Shown piece after piece: positions 8,697 through 17,188 of a stretch of 64,000 nucleotides of DNA; position 1 is the stretch's first letter; each line of letters begins with the position of its first letter. The position numbers and the translations under genes are program-made. The notes below the pieces were generated by a model. That model had not been told where the DNA came from. It ran no database searches and was given only the letters and a program-made list of their open reading frames with translations. Source of the DNA: an uncultured Bacteroidales bacterium (GTDB taxonomy: Bacteria; Bacteroidota; Bacteroidia; Bacteroidales; UBA932). The stretch spans positions 62,001-126,000 of the forward strand of contig CALUTW010000004.1 of the NCBI GenBank assembly GCA_944323805.1, in the 5' to 3' direction.

Positions 8697-10013
8697 ATGA
8701 AAAAAGAAATCCGCTATGTTTCAGCCGATGAAGCTGTAAGTATCGTCAAATCCGGAGACCATATCCACCTGAGCAGCGTTGCAAGCGCACCGAAAATCCT
8801 TATAGAGGCCTTGTGCAGGCGCGGGGAAAGCGGAGAGCTCCGGGACGTAAGGATACACCATCTGCATACCGAGGGGGATGCCCCTTACACGGACCCGAAA
8901 TTCGAGGGGGTATTCTTCCACCAGGCATTCTTCGTCGGGGCGAATGTCAGGAAAAGCGTCCAGAGCGGATACTCCGACTATATACCGGTACTGCTGAGCG
9001 AGACACAGAAGCTTTACAGATGCGGGGCGCTGCCGTGCGATGTCGCGATGATACAGGTGTGTCCGCCGGACAAGCACGGATTCGTATCACTCGGCACATC
9101 CGTCGATGCCACCCTCGCCGCAATCGAATGCGCAAAGACAGTGATAGCAGTGGTCAACCCGAATGTCCCGAGGGCATGGGGACAGGCCATGATACCGATG
9201 GACATGATAGATATCTTTGTGGAGGACGACACTCCTCTCCGGGAAGCCATATTCAGCGAGCCTGACGAGACCGAGACTGCCATCGGGAAATATTGTGCGG
9301 AACTGATTGAAGACGGGGCGTGCCTGCAGATGGGTATCGGAGCCATCCCGAATGCCGTGCTGGCGCAGCTCGGAGGCCACAGGAATCTCGGGATACATAC
9401 AGAAATGTTTGCTGACGGCGTGCTGTCCCTCGTCGAGAAAGGTGTAATAAACGGCTCATGCAAAGGGATAGACAAGGGCAAGCTGGTGTCGACATTCCTG
9501 ATGGGTTCACAGAAGTGCTACGACTTCATAGATGACAATCCGATGGTCGCGATGATGGACGTAGGATATACCAATGACCCTTACATGATTGCCAGGAACC
9601 CTAAGACCACGGCAATCAATTCGGCACTCCAGGTGGACCTGACCGGACAGGTATGTGCGGACTCGCTCGGGACAAAATTCTACTCGGGGACCGGCGGACA
9701 GGTAGATTTCGTATACGGGGCGTCCCTGTCCGAAGGAGGAAAAGCCATCATAGCCATGCCTTCATGTACAAAGAAGGGGGAAAGCAAGATTGCCCCGACA
9801 TTGCTCCAGGGTGCAGGTGTGGTAACTTCAAGGGCACATATACACTGGTTCGTGACCGAATACGGGGCAGTGGACCTGTACGGCAAATCACTGCAGGAAA
9901 GAGCCAAGCTCGTAATCAGCGTGGCACATCCGGACCACCGGGAGATGCTTGACAAGGCAGCCTTCGAGAGATTCGGGCCGCACTATCATCATTTCGGAAT
10001 CACTGCCGGATGA
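8697..10013 (+). CDS. Acetyl-CoA hydrolase/transferase family protein (4-hydroxybutyrate CoA-transferase-like)
   Basis: Cytosolic CoA-transferase (438 aa) that moves CoA between acetate and another carboxylate such as butyrate or 4-hydroxybutyrate. Family features: CDVAMIQVCPPDKHGFVSLG near residue 115, the glycine-rich LQMGIGAIPNAVLAQLGGHR, LGIHTEMFADG holding the Glu that likely forms the glutamyl-CoA thioester, and GTGGQVDFVYGASLS. Start set at the ATG 8697; an in-frame TTG at 8685 exists but the ATG lies better relative to the promoter. The 3' end overlaps the convergent ybaK gene by 14 nt. The exact acid substrate cannot be told; butyrate is plausible given ptb-buk 11 kb away. Confidence 0.85.
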   Translation: MKKEIRYVSADEAVSIVKSGDHIHLSSVASAPKILIEALCRRGESGELRDVRIHHLHTEGDAPYTDPKFEGVFFHQAFFVGANVRKSVQSGYSDYIPVLLSETQKLYRCGALPCDVAMIQVCPPDKHGFVSLGTSVDATLAAIECAKTVIAVVNPNVPRAWGQAMIPMDMIDIFVEDDTPLREAIFSEPDETETAIGKYCAELIEDGACLQMGIGAIPNAVLAQLGGHRNLGIHTEMFADGVLSLVEKGVINGSCKGIDKGKLVSTFLMGSQKCYDFIDDNPMVAMMDVGYTNDPYMIARNPKTTAINSALQVDLTGQVCADSLGTKFYSGTGGQVDFVYGASLSEGGKAIIAMPSCTKKGESKIAPTLLQGAGVVTSRAHIHWFVTEYGAVDLYGKSLQERAKLVISVAHPDHREMLDKAAFERFGPHYHHFGITAG

Positions 10014-10491
10014 TATCGGCGGTCACAGCCTTGACGTAACCGATGAGATCTGCGGGAGAAATCCTGAATTGCAATCCCCTGACACCCGCACTGACATAGA
10101 TATACGGGAAATCGAGGGCAGAGGAATGGAAATATGTGGGGAATGGCTTCTTCATCCCTACGGGAGAACAGCCGCCACGGATATACCCTGTAACAGGCAG
10201 CAGGTCCTTCATATGGATCAGGTCACATTTCTTGTTGCCGGAGATCTTTGCCGCCGCCTTGAGGTCGACTTCAGCCCCGCCGGGGACAACGCAGACAAAA
10301 TACCCGGTCCTGTCGCCTGACAGCACGAGGGTCTTGAAGACCTGGTCCAGAGGTTCATCCAGCTGCGCCGCAATATGGCCAGCGGCAAGGTCGTTTTCAT
10401 CCACCTCATAAGGAATCAGCTCATAAGATATGCCTGCCTTGTCAAGAAGCCTGGCCGCATTGGTCTTCTCTATCCTGTCCTTTTTCTGCAT
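10000..10491 (-). CDS. ybaK: Cys-tRNA(Pro) deacylase YbaK/EbsC
   Basis: Trans-editing enzyme (163 aa) that hydrolyses Cys mischarged on tRNA-Pro. The YbaK fold is recognisable from TNAARLLDKAGISYELIPYE at the N-terminus, VFKTLVLSGDRTGYFVCVVPGGAEVDLKAAAK with the conserved Lys, and VTGYIRGGCSPVGMKK, the substrate-pocket GGxSPxG motif (here Cys in place of the usual variable residue). Convergent with the CoA-transferase, overlapping it by 14 nt; 12 nt downstream of the DUF4861 gene. Confidence 0.92.
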   Translation of the reverse strand: MQKKDRIEKTNAARLLDKAGISYELIPYEVDENDLAAGHIAAQLDEPLDQVFKTLVLSGDRTGYFVCVVPGGAEVDLKAAAKISGNKKCDLIHMKDLLPVTGYIRGGCSPVGMKKPFPTYFHSSALDFPYIYVSAGVRGLQFRISPADLIGYVKAVTADIIRQ

Positions 10492-10503
10492 CCTGCACCT
10501 GAT

Positions 10504-11361
10504 TTATCTTGACATATAAGACTCGAAGCGTCTGGCGCTGTTGAGCTCCGCTTCCTTTGTAGAGGCGGACACTATCCCGGTCTGTATCCGCGAAACCGGC
10601 CCGGAGACTATCCTTATCATGTCTTCTGTCTTCTCCGGCTCCCCGAAATCCCCTTTCCTGAAGAACATGCCTCCGCCTACAGGACACGGGTCATCGGAAA
10701 CATCGGCAGGATGGACTCCCCATACGCAGATATATCCGTCCCCTGAAACAGTATAGGCGCCTTCCGGATAGTTGACACCTGTCAGGAAGCGGACTTTCTT
10801 GCCGGAAAGCTCCTCAGCCGTCACTTTCGCCACCCTGGTCTTTGACGTGACATCTATCCTTACCCTGACATCCACGGTATCGCCGCAATACGGGACACCG
10901 TATGATATCATTTCCGCATAACATCCTTTCTTTGTATCCCCTACTCTGGCAAGACGGCCCCTGGTGGCCTTAAGCTTCACTTCCTTCTCCCCGTCCCACA
11001 AGGCGATACCTCCGAGCCCGACAGTCTTTCCGACAAGGTACTCATCGCATCCGAGCCCGTACTTCCGCTGTTCTTCCTCTGTAGGATACCAGCCGTATTT
11101 CTCCAGTTCCATTCCCCTTCCGGTCTTGGAATAGACATCGATTGCCCCGCTGTCGTTAAAATAGATCCTCAAGGCCATATAGGTATTCTCGACCGCCGGG
11201 CCATGATGGCCAACAGTCTTGTATTCATTGCCTGAGTCAGAGAATATTTCAGATACCTGCTTCCCGTCGGACTTCATGAACAGGCTTCTCGCTGTCTGTG
11301 CACAGAGTGCCTGACTCAACGACAGGGCACAGATGATTACGATGACAATGGATTTCTTCAT
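10504..11361 (-). CDS. Secreted DUF4861-family protein
   Basis: Exported protein of 285 aa with a clear signal peptide (MKKSIVIVIICALSLSQALCAQ, cleavage after ALCA expected). The body carries the DUF4861 signature HHGPAVENTYMALRIYF, then IDVYSKTGRGMELEKYGWYP, and predicted beta-rich sequence (KTRVAKVTAEELSGKKVRFL). DUF4861 proteins are common near carbohydrate loci in Bacteroidota but their activity is unknown to me. Start at 11361 gives the signal peptide directly and avoids overlap with the CDF gene; an ATG at 11376 (MLNETMKK) is an alternative. It is shorter than many family members. Confidence 0.75.
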   Translation of the reverse strand: MKKSIVIVIICALSLSQALCAQTARSLFMKSDGKQVSEIFSDSGNEYKTVGHHGPAVENTYMALRIYFNDSGAIDVYSKTGRGMELEKYGWYPTEEEQRKYGLGCDEYLVGKTVGLGGIALWDGEKEVKLKATRGRLARVGDTKKGCYAEMISYGVPYCGDTVDVRVRIDVTSKTRVAKVTAEELSGKKVRFLTGVNYPEGAYTVSGDGYICVWGVHPADVSDDPCPVGGGMFFRKGDFGEPEKTEDMIRIVSGPVSRIQTGIVSASTKEAELNSARRFESYMSR

Positions 11362-11365
11362 GGTT

Positions 11366-12283
11366 TCATTCAGCATTAACATCGGGCTCGACATGCAGCG
11401 AAATCTGTGTATCCTGCCCATATTTGGCCCTTAATGAATTTTCTACAGCTATAGTGATATCATGCGCCTGACGTACGGTAATATCCGGATTGACGACAAT
11501 ATGCGCCTCGATTATGACTGACGTGCCGTTCCTCCTGGTCTTCAGCCCGTGCACGTCCGCGACTCCGCAGACCGATGACGCGGCGCTGATGATATCCTGC
11601 TCCACATCCTCGGGAAGCGACCTGTCAAGAAGCTCGTTAAGAGACGGACCTGCCATCTTGACCGCCACGACCACAATGGCGATGCTTATACCGCACGAGG
11701 CCAGCGGATCGAGCAGGGTCCACCTGTCCCCCAGGAGAATTGCTCCGCCAATACCCAGGAATGAAGCAATGGACGACAGGGCATCGGAACGGTGATGCCA
11801 TGCATTGGCCACCATTACCGGACTTTCCACCTGCCTGCCTACACGGACAGTATACCTGTACAGCCACTCCTTGGACACTATCGAGACTGCGGCAGCCGCC
11901 AGCGCGACATATCCGGGCCGGGAAATTGTCCCTCCGGAAAGCACCGACACTATACTGCCTATCCCGTCTGCCAGGAAAATCGCTCCGACGGCAAGCAGTA
12001 TGAGACTGACAATCAGCGTGGCCAGTGTCTCGAACTTGCCGTGCCCGTATTCATGGTCGCGGTCATTCTTCTTTGATGAAATCCTGACAAATACAAGCAC
12101 CACAAAATCGCTCAGGAGGTCTGAGAGCGAATGGACACCGTCAGCGAGCATCGCAGCGCTCCGCCCCCACACCCCGGCAGCAATCTTTCCTGCCGACAGG
12201 GCAAGATTGACGGCTGCGCCCTGAAGTGTCACGTTTTCTATCTTCCTTTTCCTCTGCTCAGGTGTAAAACCGATATTGGACAT
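11366..12283 (-). CDS. Cation diffusion facilitator (CDF) family metal transporter
   Basis: Inner-membrane divalent-metal/proton antiporter of 305 aa. About six membrane segments precede a cytosolic C-terminal metal-binding domain (VHGLKTRRNGTSVIIEAHIVV, ending ISLHVEPD). The intramembrane metal site residues are visible in MLADGVHSLSDLLSDF and NAWHHRSDALSSIAS, the D/HxxxD pairs of TM2 and TM5 (DxxxHxxxD-type sites favour Zn, Cd, Fe or Mn). Start at 12283 (MSNIGFTPEQRKRK); the longer frame to 12352 would overlap rsmD. Downstream is the DUF4861 gene after 4 nt. Confidence 0.92.
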   Translation of the reverse strand: MSNIGFTPEQRKRKIENVTLQGAAVNLALSAGKIAAGVWGRSAAMLADGVHSLSDLLSDFVVLVFVRISSKKNDRDHEYGHGKFETLATLIVSLILLAVGAIFLADGIGSIVSVLSGGTISRPGYVALAAAAVSIVSKEWLYRYTVRVGRQVESPVMVANAWHHRSDALSSIASFLGIGGAILLGDRWTLLDPLASCGISIAIVVVAVKMAGPSLNELLDRSLPEDVEQDIISAASSVCGVADVHGLKTRRNGTSVIIEAHIVVNPDITVRQAHDITIAVENSLRAKYGQDTQISLHVEPDVNAE

Positions 12284-12302
12284 AATTGCATCAATTATTG
12301 GA

Positions 12303-12875
12303 TTATCTACAGTCCCGGGCTTCTTCCGGCATCCGGGCCAGCCCTGCCTCAAAGAACGAGAAGTGCACGTTCCCGTATTTTTTCTCCTTTACAAAGCACG
12401 GATGTCCGGCAAAAGAATATTCCGCAGGATGCTCCAGTATGAAATATGCGGCATCCGTCATGATTCCCGCACCGAGGACCCTGTCCGGCAATGTATCGAG
12501 GCCCTCGAGGGCATACGGAGGGTCAGCGAATACTATATCGAATCGCTTGCGGCATATCCGGATGAAATCAAACACATTGTGACGCACGACCGTGACATTG
12601 GAAAGGCCCAGCCTCGAAGCCTGTGACTTGATGAAAGCCGCATTGGCAGGGGCCATCTCCACACAGTAAACTTCCCTGGCACCCCTCGAAGCGAATTCAT
12701 ATGAAACCGCCCCTGTCCCGCCGAAAAGATCCAGGACAGCAATGTCCTCGAGATCATATTCATTATTCAGGATATTGAAAAGACCTTCCCTGGCAAAATC
12801 CGTAGTCGGTCTGGCCTTGTATCCTGCAGGCGGGGCAATCGCCTTTCCCCTGAATCTGCCTCCTATAATCCTCAT
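12303..12875 (-). CDS. rsmD: 16S rRNA (guanine-966-N2)-methyltransferase RsmD
   Basis: Modifies G966 of 16S rRNA in the assembling 30S subunit. The 190 aa show the RsmD N-terminus MRIIGGRFRGKAIAPP, the RPTTDFAREGLFNIL segment, SAM motif I VLDLFGGTGAVSYEFASRGA and motif IV IVFADPPYAL. Length is standard. It is 4 nt downstream of a DUF3822 gene, a pairing common in Bacteroidota, and 19 nt upstream of the CDF transporter. Confidence 0.94.
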   Translation of the reverse strand: MRIIGGRFRGKAIAPPAGYKARPTTDFAREGLFNILNNEYDLEDIAVLDLFGGTGAVSYEFASRGAREVYCVEMAPANAAFIKSQASRLGLSNVTVVRHNVFDFIRICRKRFDIVFADPPYALEGLDTLPDRVLGAGIMTDAAYFILEHPAEYSFAGHPCFVKEKKYGNVHFSFFEAGLARMPEEARDCR

Positions 12876-12879
12876 AGCC

Positions 12880-13557
12880 TCAAATCTGGATGACGTCCTT
12901 GAAATACCTGTACAGGGACATTTCCTGCTCCGGTTCGAGAGGTGTCCTGAAATATACCGGGGATATCTCCGGGTTGAGCTGGAGCTTCTTCATCACGAGG
13001 AAGATGTAATACTCCGCAGTGGTAAAGTCTGTCGCCCTGAACACATTGCACAGCTGGAGTGTGCGGCCTTGGGATACGGCAAGGTAAAGCCATCCGTCGG
13101 CATATGATGCCACAATACGGTTATATTCCCGTACAGAGCCGACTTCCCTGAGTATGAAATACAGCTCCGGGAGAATCCTTGCCTTGTACCCGTCGGAACG
13201 TACCACGGTATCGGCCATGACCCTGGACAATGTCTCGCCTATGGACCTGGAGAACACCATCACGTTACCGGACTCCGGCATTGCGACATACTCCACAGCA
13301 TCATTGCTGTCAAGCTCCACCACTTCCGAAAGGATTTCCCTTGCACGCGAAGGGTCGAAGAAATGCGGCGGCACAAGCGTGCACTTCGGAGTCATCAGGG
13401 AGATGTCCACCTCGTCATATCTGGACTGGAGCTCCGGAGACGTGAAGACATGGTCGGGCGTCTGCCATCCGGAAAACCTCTTCCCCTTCTCATCCTCTTT
13501 CCTAAAAGAATATCCACCCAAGCTCACTTGAATGGATATCCTGCTTTTATATGTCAT
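12880..13557 (-). CDS. DUF3822 family protein
   Basis: Protein of 225 aa with no signal peptide. It matches DUF3822, a Bacteroidota family usually next to rsmD: N-terminal SRISIQVSLGGYSFR, middle LVPPHFFDPSRAREILSEVV, and C-terminal PVYFRTPLEPEQEMSLYRYF. The repeated beta/alpha pattern suggests an actin-like ATPase-type fold, as in some uncharacterised regulators, but I see no intact nucleotide motif. Function unknown. It heads the DUF3822-rsmD-CDF-DUF4861-ybaK series, 29 nt after the gene upstream. Confidence 0.75.
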   Translation of the reverse strand: MTYKSRISIQVSLGGYSFRKEDEKGKRFSGWQTPDHVFTSPELQSRYDEVDISLMTPKCTLVPPHFFDPSRAREILSEVVELDSNDAVEYVAMPESGNVMVFSRSIGETLSRVMADTVVRSDGYKARILPELYFILREVGSVREYNRIVASYADGWLYLAVSQGRTLQLCNVFRATDFTTAEYYIFLVMKKLQLNPEISPVYFRTPLEPEQEMSLYRYFKDVIQI

Positions 13558-13586
13558 TGTACTGAACAGACAACGGAGGCTGCCGG

Positions 13587-14279
13587 CTATTCCCAGTTAC
13601 CAGCGTTGTTGTTAGGCGCATCGATGCTGCCGACCTTCAGACCCGGGAAACGGCCCGTATCTTCCCTTTCAGCATCAAGATTGATGATCAGCTGCCTGTC
13701 AAGGCCCTTGAGAAGGGACTTGTAGGTCATGCTGGCCTCAAAGAGAGGCACCTTCACGCCGGATACGGTCTTGACTGCAGATGCCATATATATGGAATCC
13801 CCGCCGCTGAACGGAACAATTGCCAGAGAGTCGATATTGAAGTCAGGCCTGTCAAGGAACATCGCCTGCCTTACAAGCGTATCGCGCTCGATCTGGAACA
13901 CCAGCTGCCTGTCGCCGTTGATATACATCTCATACATCTGCTGAGGCGTAATCCTCGGATTTCTCCTCTTGAGCTTTGCAGTGTGGTCAACAGCAAGGGA
14001 GTCATCCTGTGACCCGATCTGCATGACAAGCTTGATCTTGCCGTTGTTGTAGAAATCCTTGAGGGAGTCGATTGTAGGGGAGAAACGTCCATACTGGCTC
14101 TTGAATGCGACCTGCAGGTCACGGATATCCTTGAGCCTCTGGATGCCGACTGCCTCACGTGCCTCCTTGTCATTGTTGAAGTTCACAGGTTCCATGACAC
14201 TCTGGACTATGGCATATACCAGCCCTATGATAATCACAGGGAATACCAAATAGATGAGAATCTTCTTTAAAATTTTCAT
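13587..14279 (-). CDS. Membrane-anchored protein of unknown function (Bacteroidota-specific)
   Basis: Protein of 230 aa not assigned to a named family. One N-terminal hydrophobic segment (residues 7-27, LIYLVFPVIIIGLVYAIVQSV) anchors it with the rest outside the cytosol. Residues 46-65 (RLKDIRDLQVAFKSQYGRFS) followed by SIDSLKDFYNNGKIKL look like the part after the pseudopilin helix where a short ordered stretch precedes a globular domain. No prepilin peptidase site precedes the helix. The C-terminus ends NNNAGNWE. It is transcribed ahead of DUF3822-rsmD. Function unknown. Confidence 0.6.
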   Translation of the reverse strand: MKILKKILIYLVFPVIIIGLVYAIVQSVMEPVNFNNDKEAREAVGIQRLKDIRDLQVAFKSQYGRFSPTIDSLKDFYNNGKIKLVMQIGSQDDSLAVDHTAKLKRRNPRITPQQMYEMYINGDRQLVFQIERDTLVRQAMFLDRPDFNIDSLAIVPFSGGDSIYMASAVKTVSGVKVPLFEASMTYKSLLKGLDRQLIINLDAEREDTGRFPGLKVGSIDAPNNNAGNWE

Positions 14280-14313
14280 TGTATGTTTATTTTTGATTTA
14301 TCCAAATCCCGGA

Positions 14314-14344
14314 CAAAGTTAAAAATTTGATTTATGATATGCAA
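14314..14344 (-). promoter_or_regulatory. Promoter for the 13.6-14.3 kb anchored-protein gene
   Basis: Minus strand: TTG (14344-14342), 20 nt, then TAACTTTG (14321-14314), a full match to TAnnTTTG. It ends 34 nt before the ATG at 14279. Confidence 0.5.
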
Positions 14345-14353
14345 TATAATTCG

Positions 14354-14361
14354 TATTTTTG
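14354..14361 (+). promoter_or_regulatory. Possible -7 box before nrnA
   Basis: TATTTTTG matches TAnnTTTG but no TTTG lies 19-21 nt upstream (the nearest, at 14326-14329, is 24 nt away). If real, the transcript would begin near the ATG at 14365 and translation would more likely start at 14386 (MNSITSG). Confidence 0.35.
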
Positions 14362-14364
14362 CAG

Positions 14365-15447
14365 ATGACTTTTTCACACTACGCAATGAACTCCATTACC
14401 AGCGGCAACATCAGCAGATTATGTTCTCTCATTGACAGTGCCGGGTACATTACCGTCACTGCCCACATGAAGCCTGACGGGGATGCGACGGGCAGCAGCT
14501 ATGCCCTGATGCGCTTCCTCGGTGCTGCCGGCAAGAAAGCCTGCATCGTCTTTCCCGACAGGATACCGGAAAGCCTTGCATTCATCATCGACCCGGAAGA
14601 CCGAGGAAAAATCATATCCGCGGCGGATGACATCGCTTCCGCCACGCATGCCGTTGCATCCAGCGACCTGATATTCTGCCTCGACTTCAACCGCTTCTCG
14701 GAGTCGAGATGCGGGAAGATGGCAGACATCCTGTCAGGGTCGGGTGCAATGAAGGTGCTCATCGACCACCACCTGTCCCCGGAGACGGAAAGGTTCGGCC
14801 TCATTTTCTCCGAAACGGAGATATCCTCCACATCAGAGCTCCTGTTCTGGATACTGATGGCCATGCCGCAAACCGGAGGGAACGCAGCAATGCTGCCACC
14901 GCCGGCCAGGAAAGCCTTGCTCGCCGGCATGACCACCGACACCAACAATTTCGGCAATTCGGTATTCCCGTCGACGCTGAAGATGGCATCAGCGCTGCTC
15001 GAAGCCGGCACAGACAGGGATGACATCCTGTACCACCTGTACAACGAATACGGGGAAAACAGGGTCAGGCTGCTCGGCAGGCTGCTGTACCATGACATGA
15101 AGATTACCGGAGACGGTGTGGCATACATGATACTCGACAGGAAGACACTCTCGGAATTCGACATCCACGAAGGGGACACCGAAGGATTTGTCAACAGGCC
15201 CCTTGAAATCGGCAAGGTAAGGATGAGCTGCCTGCTGAAGGAGGACGACGGGTTCTTCAGGGTATCGCTCAGGTCCAAGAGGGGTATCTCGGCCAACAGA
15301 TGCGCCATGGAGTACTTCCACGGAGGGGGACATGAACTCGCCGCAGGCGGAAGGCTGTATATGCCCGGGGACATTGCATCCCCTGAAGAAGCCGCCGGCT
15401 ATGTAGAGAAAGCGACACATGAATTTATGACAGCAGGAAATGAATAG
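14365..15447 (+). CDS. nrnA: DHH-family phosphoesterase, NrnA-like (nanoRNase / pAp phosphatase)
   Basis: Cytosolic Mn-dependent enzyme degrading very short RNA and/or dephosphorylating pAp. DHH motifs present: YITVTAHMKPDGDATGSSYA (motif I), IFCLDFNRFSES, VLIDHHLSPE (the DHH motif itself) and GMTTDTNNFGN; the DHHA1 domain has HGGGHELAAGGRL, here GGGHELAAGG. Length 360 aa, close to family norm with an N-terminal extension. The frame opens with a TTG at 14359; ATG 14365 is chosen, 14386 is an alternative (see the -7 box). It overlaps the following lipoprotein gene by 8 nt, suggesting coupling. Confidence 0.88.
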   Translation: MTFSHYAMNSITSGNISRLCSLIDSAGYITVTAHMKPDGDATGSSYALMRFLGAAGKKACIVFPDRIPESLAFIIDPEDRGKIISAADDIASATHAVASSDLIFCLDFNRFSESRCGKMADILSGSGAMKVLIDHHLSPETERFGLIFSETEISSTSELLFWILMAMPQTGGNAAMLPPPARKALLAGMTTDTNNFGNSVFPSTLKMASALLEAGTDRDDILYHLYNEYGENRVRLLGRLLYHDMKITGDGVAYMILDRKTLSEFDIHEGDTEGFVNRPLEIGKVRMSCLLKEDDGFFRVSLRSKRGISANRCAMEYFHGGGHELAAGGRLYMPGDIASPEEAAGYVEKATHEFMTAGNE

Positions 15448-15976
15448 GATTACCATGATACTTGCATGCACCGCAGTATTGCTGTGCGGATGCGCAAAAC
15501 AAAGTCTGGAGAACATATATTCGAACCAGGAGGCGAAGATAGACAGTTTCATATCCGGGTTGCTCGACTCCAATCCGGAGTATTCCGTGGTGCACAACAA
15601 CGGCTCGAACAGGGTCATCATGTCCCAGGGGACCGGTCCGGCCCTGAAGGAAGGCGGCAGGATATCATTCTATTATGCAGGATATACATTCAACGGTAAC
15701 CTGAATGCATCAAATATATTTGCGACCAACAACCAGGCCTTCGCCGAAGAGAACGGCTGGAGCGTCTCGGACCCGGACTATGAGGTAAAGACCGCCGTAC
15801 TTGCCGAGGGAGAGCTGCTTGAAGGGCTCCTGTACGGGCTCGAGGGCGTCAGGGAAGGGGAAGTCTGCCTGATACTCTTTTCCGGGAAATACGGCTACGG
15901 CAAGAAGCACATAGGCACAATTCCTGCAAACTCTGCGCTGGCTTTCCAGATATGGGTGGAAAGAGTTTCCGAATAG
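15440..15976 (+). CDS. FKBP-type peptidyl-prolyl isomerase-like lipoprotein
   Basis: Exported lipoprotein of 178 aa: MNRITMILACTAVLLCGCAK has the lipobox LCGC with the lipidated Cys at residue 18. The body resembles an FKBP domain (GGRISFYYAGYTFNG at about 75-90; ELLEGLLYGLEGVREGEVCL; SGKYGYGKKHIGTIPANSAL), i.e. the flap and the GYG-IPANS-F signature. It could assist folding of periplasmic or outer-membrane proteins. It follows nrnA with overlap and precedes a larger FKBP lipoprotein by 40 nt. Confidence 0.85.
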   Translation: MNRITMILACTAVLLCGCAKQSLENIYSNQEAKIDSFISGLLDSNPEYSVVHNNGSNRVIMSQGTGPALKEGGRISFYYAGYTFNGNLNASNIFATNNQAFAEENGWSVSDPDYEVKTAVLAEGELLEGLLYGLEGVREGEVCLILFSGKYGYGKKHIGTIPANSALAFQIWVERVSE

Positions 15977-15996
15977 GACGGAAATCGTTATATTTG
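15966..15996 (+). promoter_or_regulatory. Promoter for the large FKBP lipoprotein
   Basis: TTTC (15966-15969), 19 nt, TATATTTG (15989-15996). The -33 element lies inside the 3' end of the preceding gene. Transcription would start about 15 nt before the ATG at 16017, so the second lipoprotein and the MATE and kinase genes can be expressed apart from nrnA. Confidence 0.6.
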
Positions 15997-16016
15997 CAGC
16001 TTGAATTTTTGACGGA

Positions 16017-17186
16017 ATGAAAATCGAGAGAACAATCCTTATGGCAGCTGCGGCAATATTGCTTGCAGCCGGATGCGCCAAAGAAAAAGAGACTCCCGCC
16101 AACGAAGCGGAAAAGAGATATTTCGATGCATGGATGGAAATAAACCATCCGGGACTTGAGCCTACGGACCATTGGGTATATATAATAGAGGAGGAGCCGG
16201 GAGATGCATCTGCACCGGTAAAGGAAGACTACGTCTTCGTCACATATACAATCAAGGACCTTCAGGGCAATGTGTCATCCACCAATGACAGGAAGATCGC
16301 CGAGCAGCTCAACCAGTACGAGCCGCAGAATTACTATGGTCCGGCCGTCTGGAACCTTGAAAATATCATGGCCGGAGTAAGCTATGCCATTGAAGGCATG
16401 AACATAGATGGCTTCAGGAGCGTCATTATCCCGGGCTGGCTCATGAGCTACCAGCGCTACAGTACCGAAGAGGCATATCTTGCGAACGTGACGGGAAGCA
16501 GCAATGCCATATACGACATCCGGGTCACAGGACAGACAGACGACATCACTCAGTGGCAGATCGACGAGATGTCGGATTTCGTTGACAGGGATCCTCTGGA
16601 CCTTTTCAGGGAGATTACACCGAAGGACTCGACGGAGACCGGGTTCTACTATGAGGGGATAATCGTAAAAGAGGACGGGACCGAGACGGTCGACACCCCG
16701 GCACTGCTCGAACAGCTTCTTGCAGCAGAGAATCCGGATGAGGGGGAGGATTCCTCAGAGGACAGTACCGGCGAAGATGAAGAAGAGAAGGATGACCCGC
16801 TTGCCGTCGAGGAGGACAAGTCGCTTTTCCCTTCCGACACGACCGTATACATCAATTACACAGGACGCCTGATGAACGGCCAGGTATTCGATACGACCAT
16901 AGAGAATACGGCCAAGGACCACAACATCTATTCATGGAGCAAGACGTACGAGCCTATGCCTGTCTCATGGGGAGACAGCTATGCCGCCCTGCAGCTTGAC
17001 GGGAACAGCGTAATCAGCGGATTTGCCAAGACATTGTGGAGAATGAGCCGTGTAAAGGGGGTAAAGAAGGCTGTCGGCCTGTTCTATTCCGATTTCGGCT
17101 ACGGATATTCCGGCAGCGGAGACATGATTCCGGGATATGCCCCTCTGATATTTGAAATCGAATTCACAGAAGACCCGGAGGATTAG
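16017..17186 (+). CDS. Large FKBP-type peptidyl-prolyl isomerase-like lipoprotein with two FKBP units
   Basis: Exported lipoprotein of 389 aa (lipobox LAAGCAKEKE, Cys 20). It contains two FKBP-like units. The first (about 60-185) includes DYVFVTYTIKDLQGNVSSTN and GMNIDGFRSVIIPGWLM; the second (about 275-389) includes TVYINYTGRLMNGQVFDTT, the canonical FKBP start, and KKAVGLFYSDFGYGYSGSG with IPGYAPLIFEIEF. Between them lies an acidic low-complexity linker (about 235-265, rich in Glu, Asp and Ser). The first unit is degenerate. A tandem arrangement with charged linker suggests a periplasmic chaperone; this is inference. Confidence 0.82.
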   Translation: MKIERTILMAAAAILLAAGCAKEKETPANEAEKRYFDAWMEINHPGLEPTDHWVYIIEEEPGDASAPVKEDYVFVTYTIKDLQGNVSSTNDRKIAEQLNQYEPQNYYGPAVWNLENIMAGVSYAIEGMNIDGFRSVIIPGWLMSYQRYSTEEAYLANVTGSSNAIYDIRVTGQTDDITQWQIDEMSDFVDRDPLDLFREITPKDSTETGFYYEGIIVKEDGTETVDTPALLEQLLAAENPDEGEDSSEDSTGEDEEEKDDPLAVEEDKSLFPSDTTVYINYTGRLMNGQVFDTTIENTAKDHNIYSWSKTYEPMPVSWGDSYAALQLDGNSVISGFAKTLWRMSRVKGVKKAVGLFYSDFGYGYSGSGDMIPGYAPLIFEIEFTEDPED

Positions 17187-17188
17187 GA

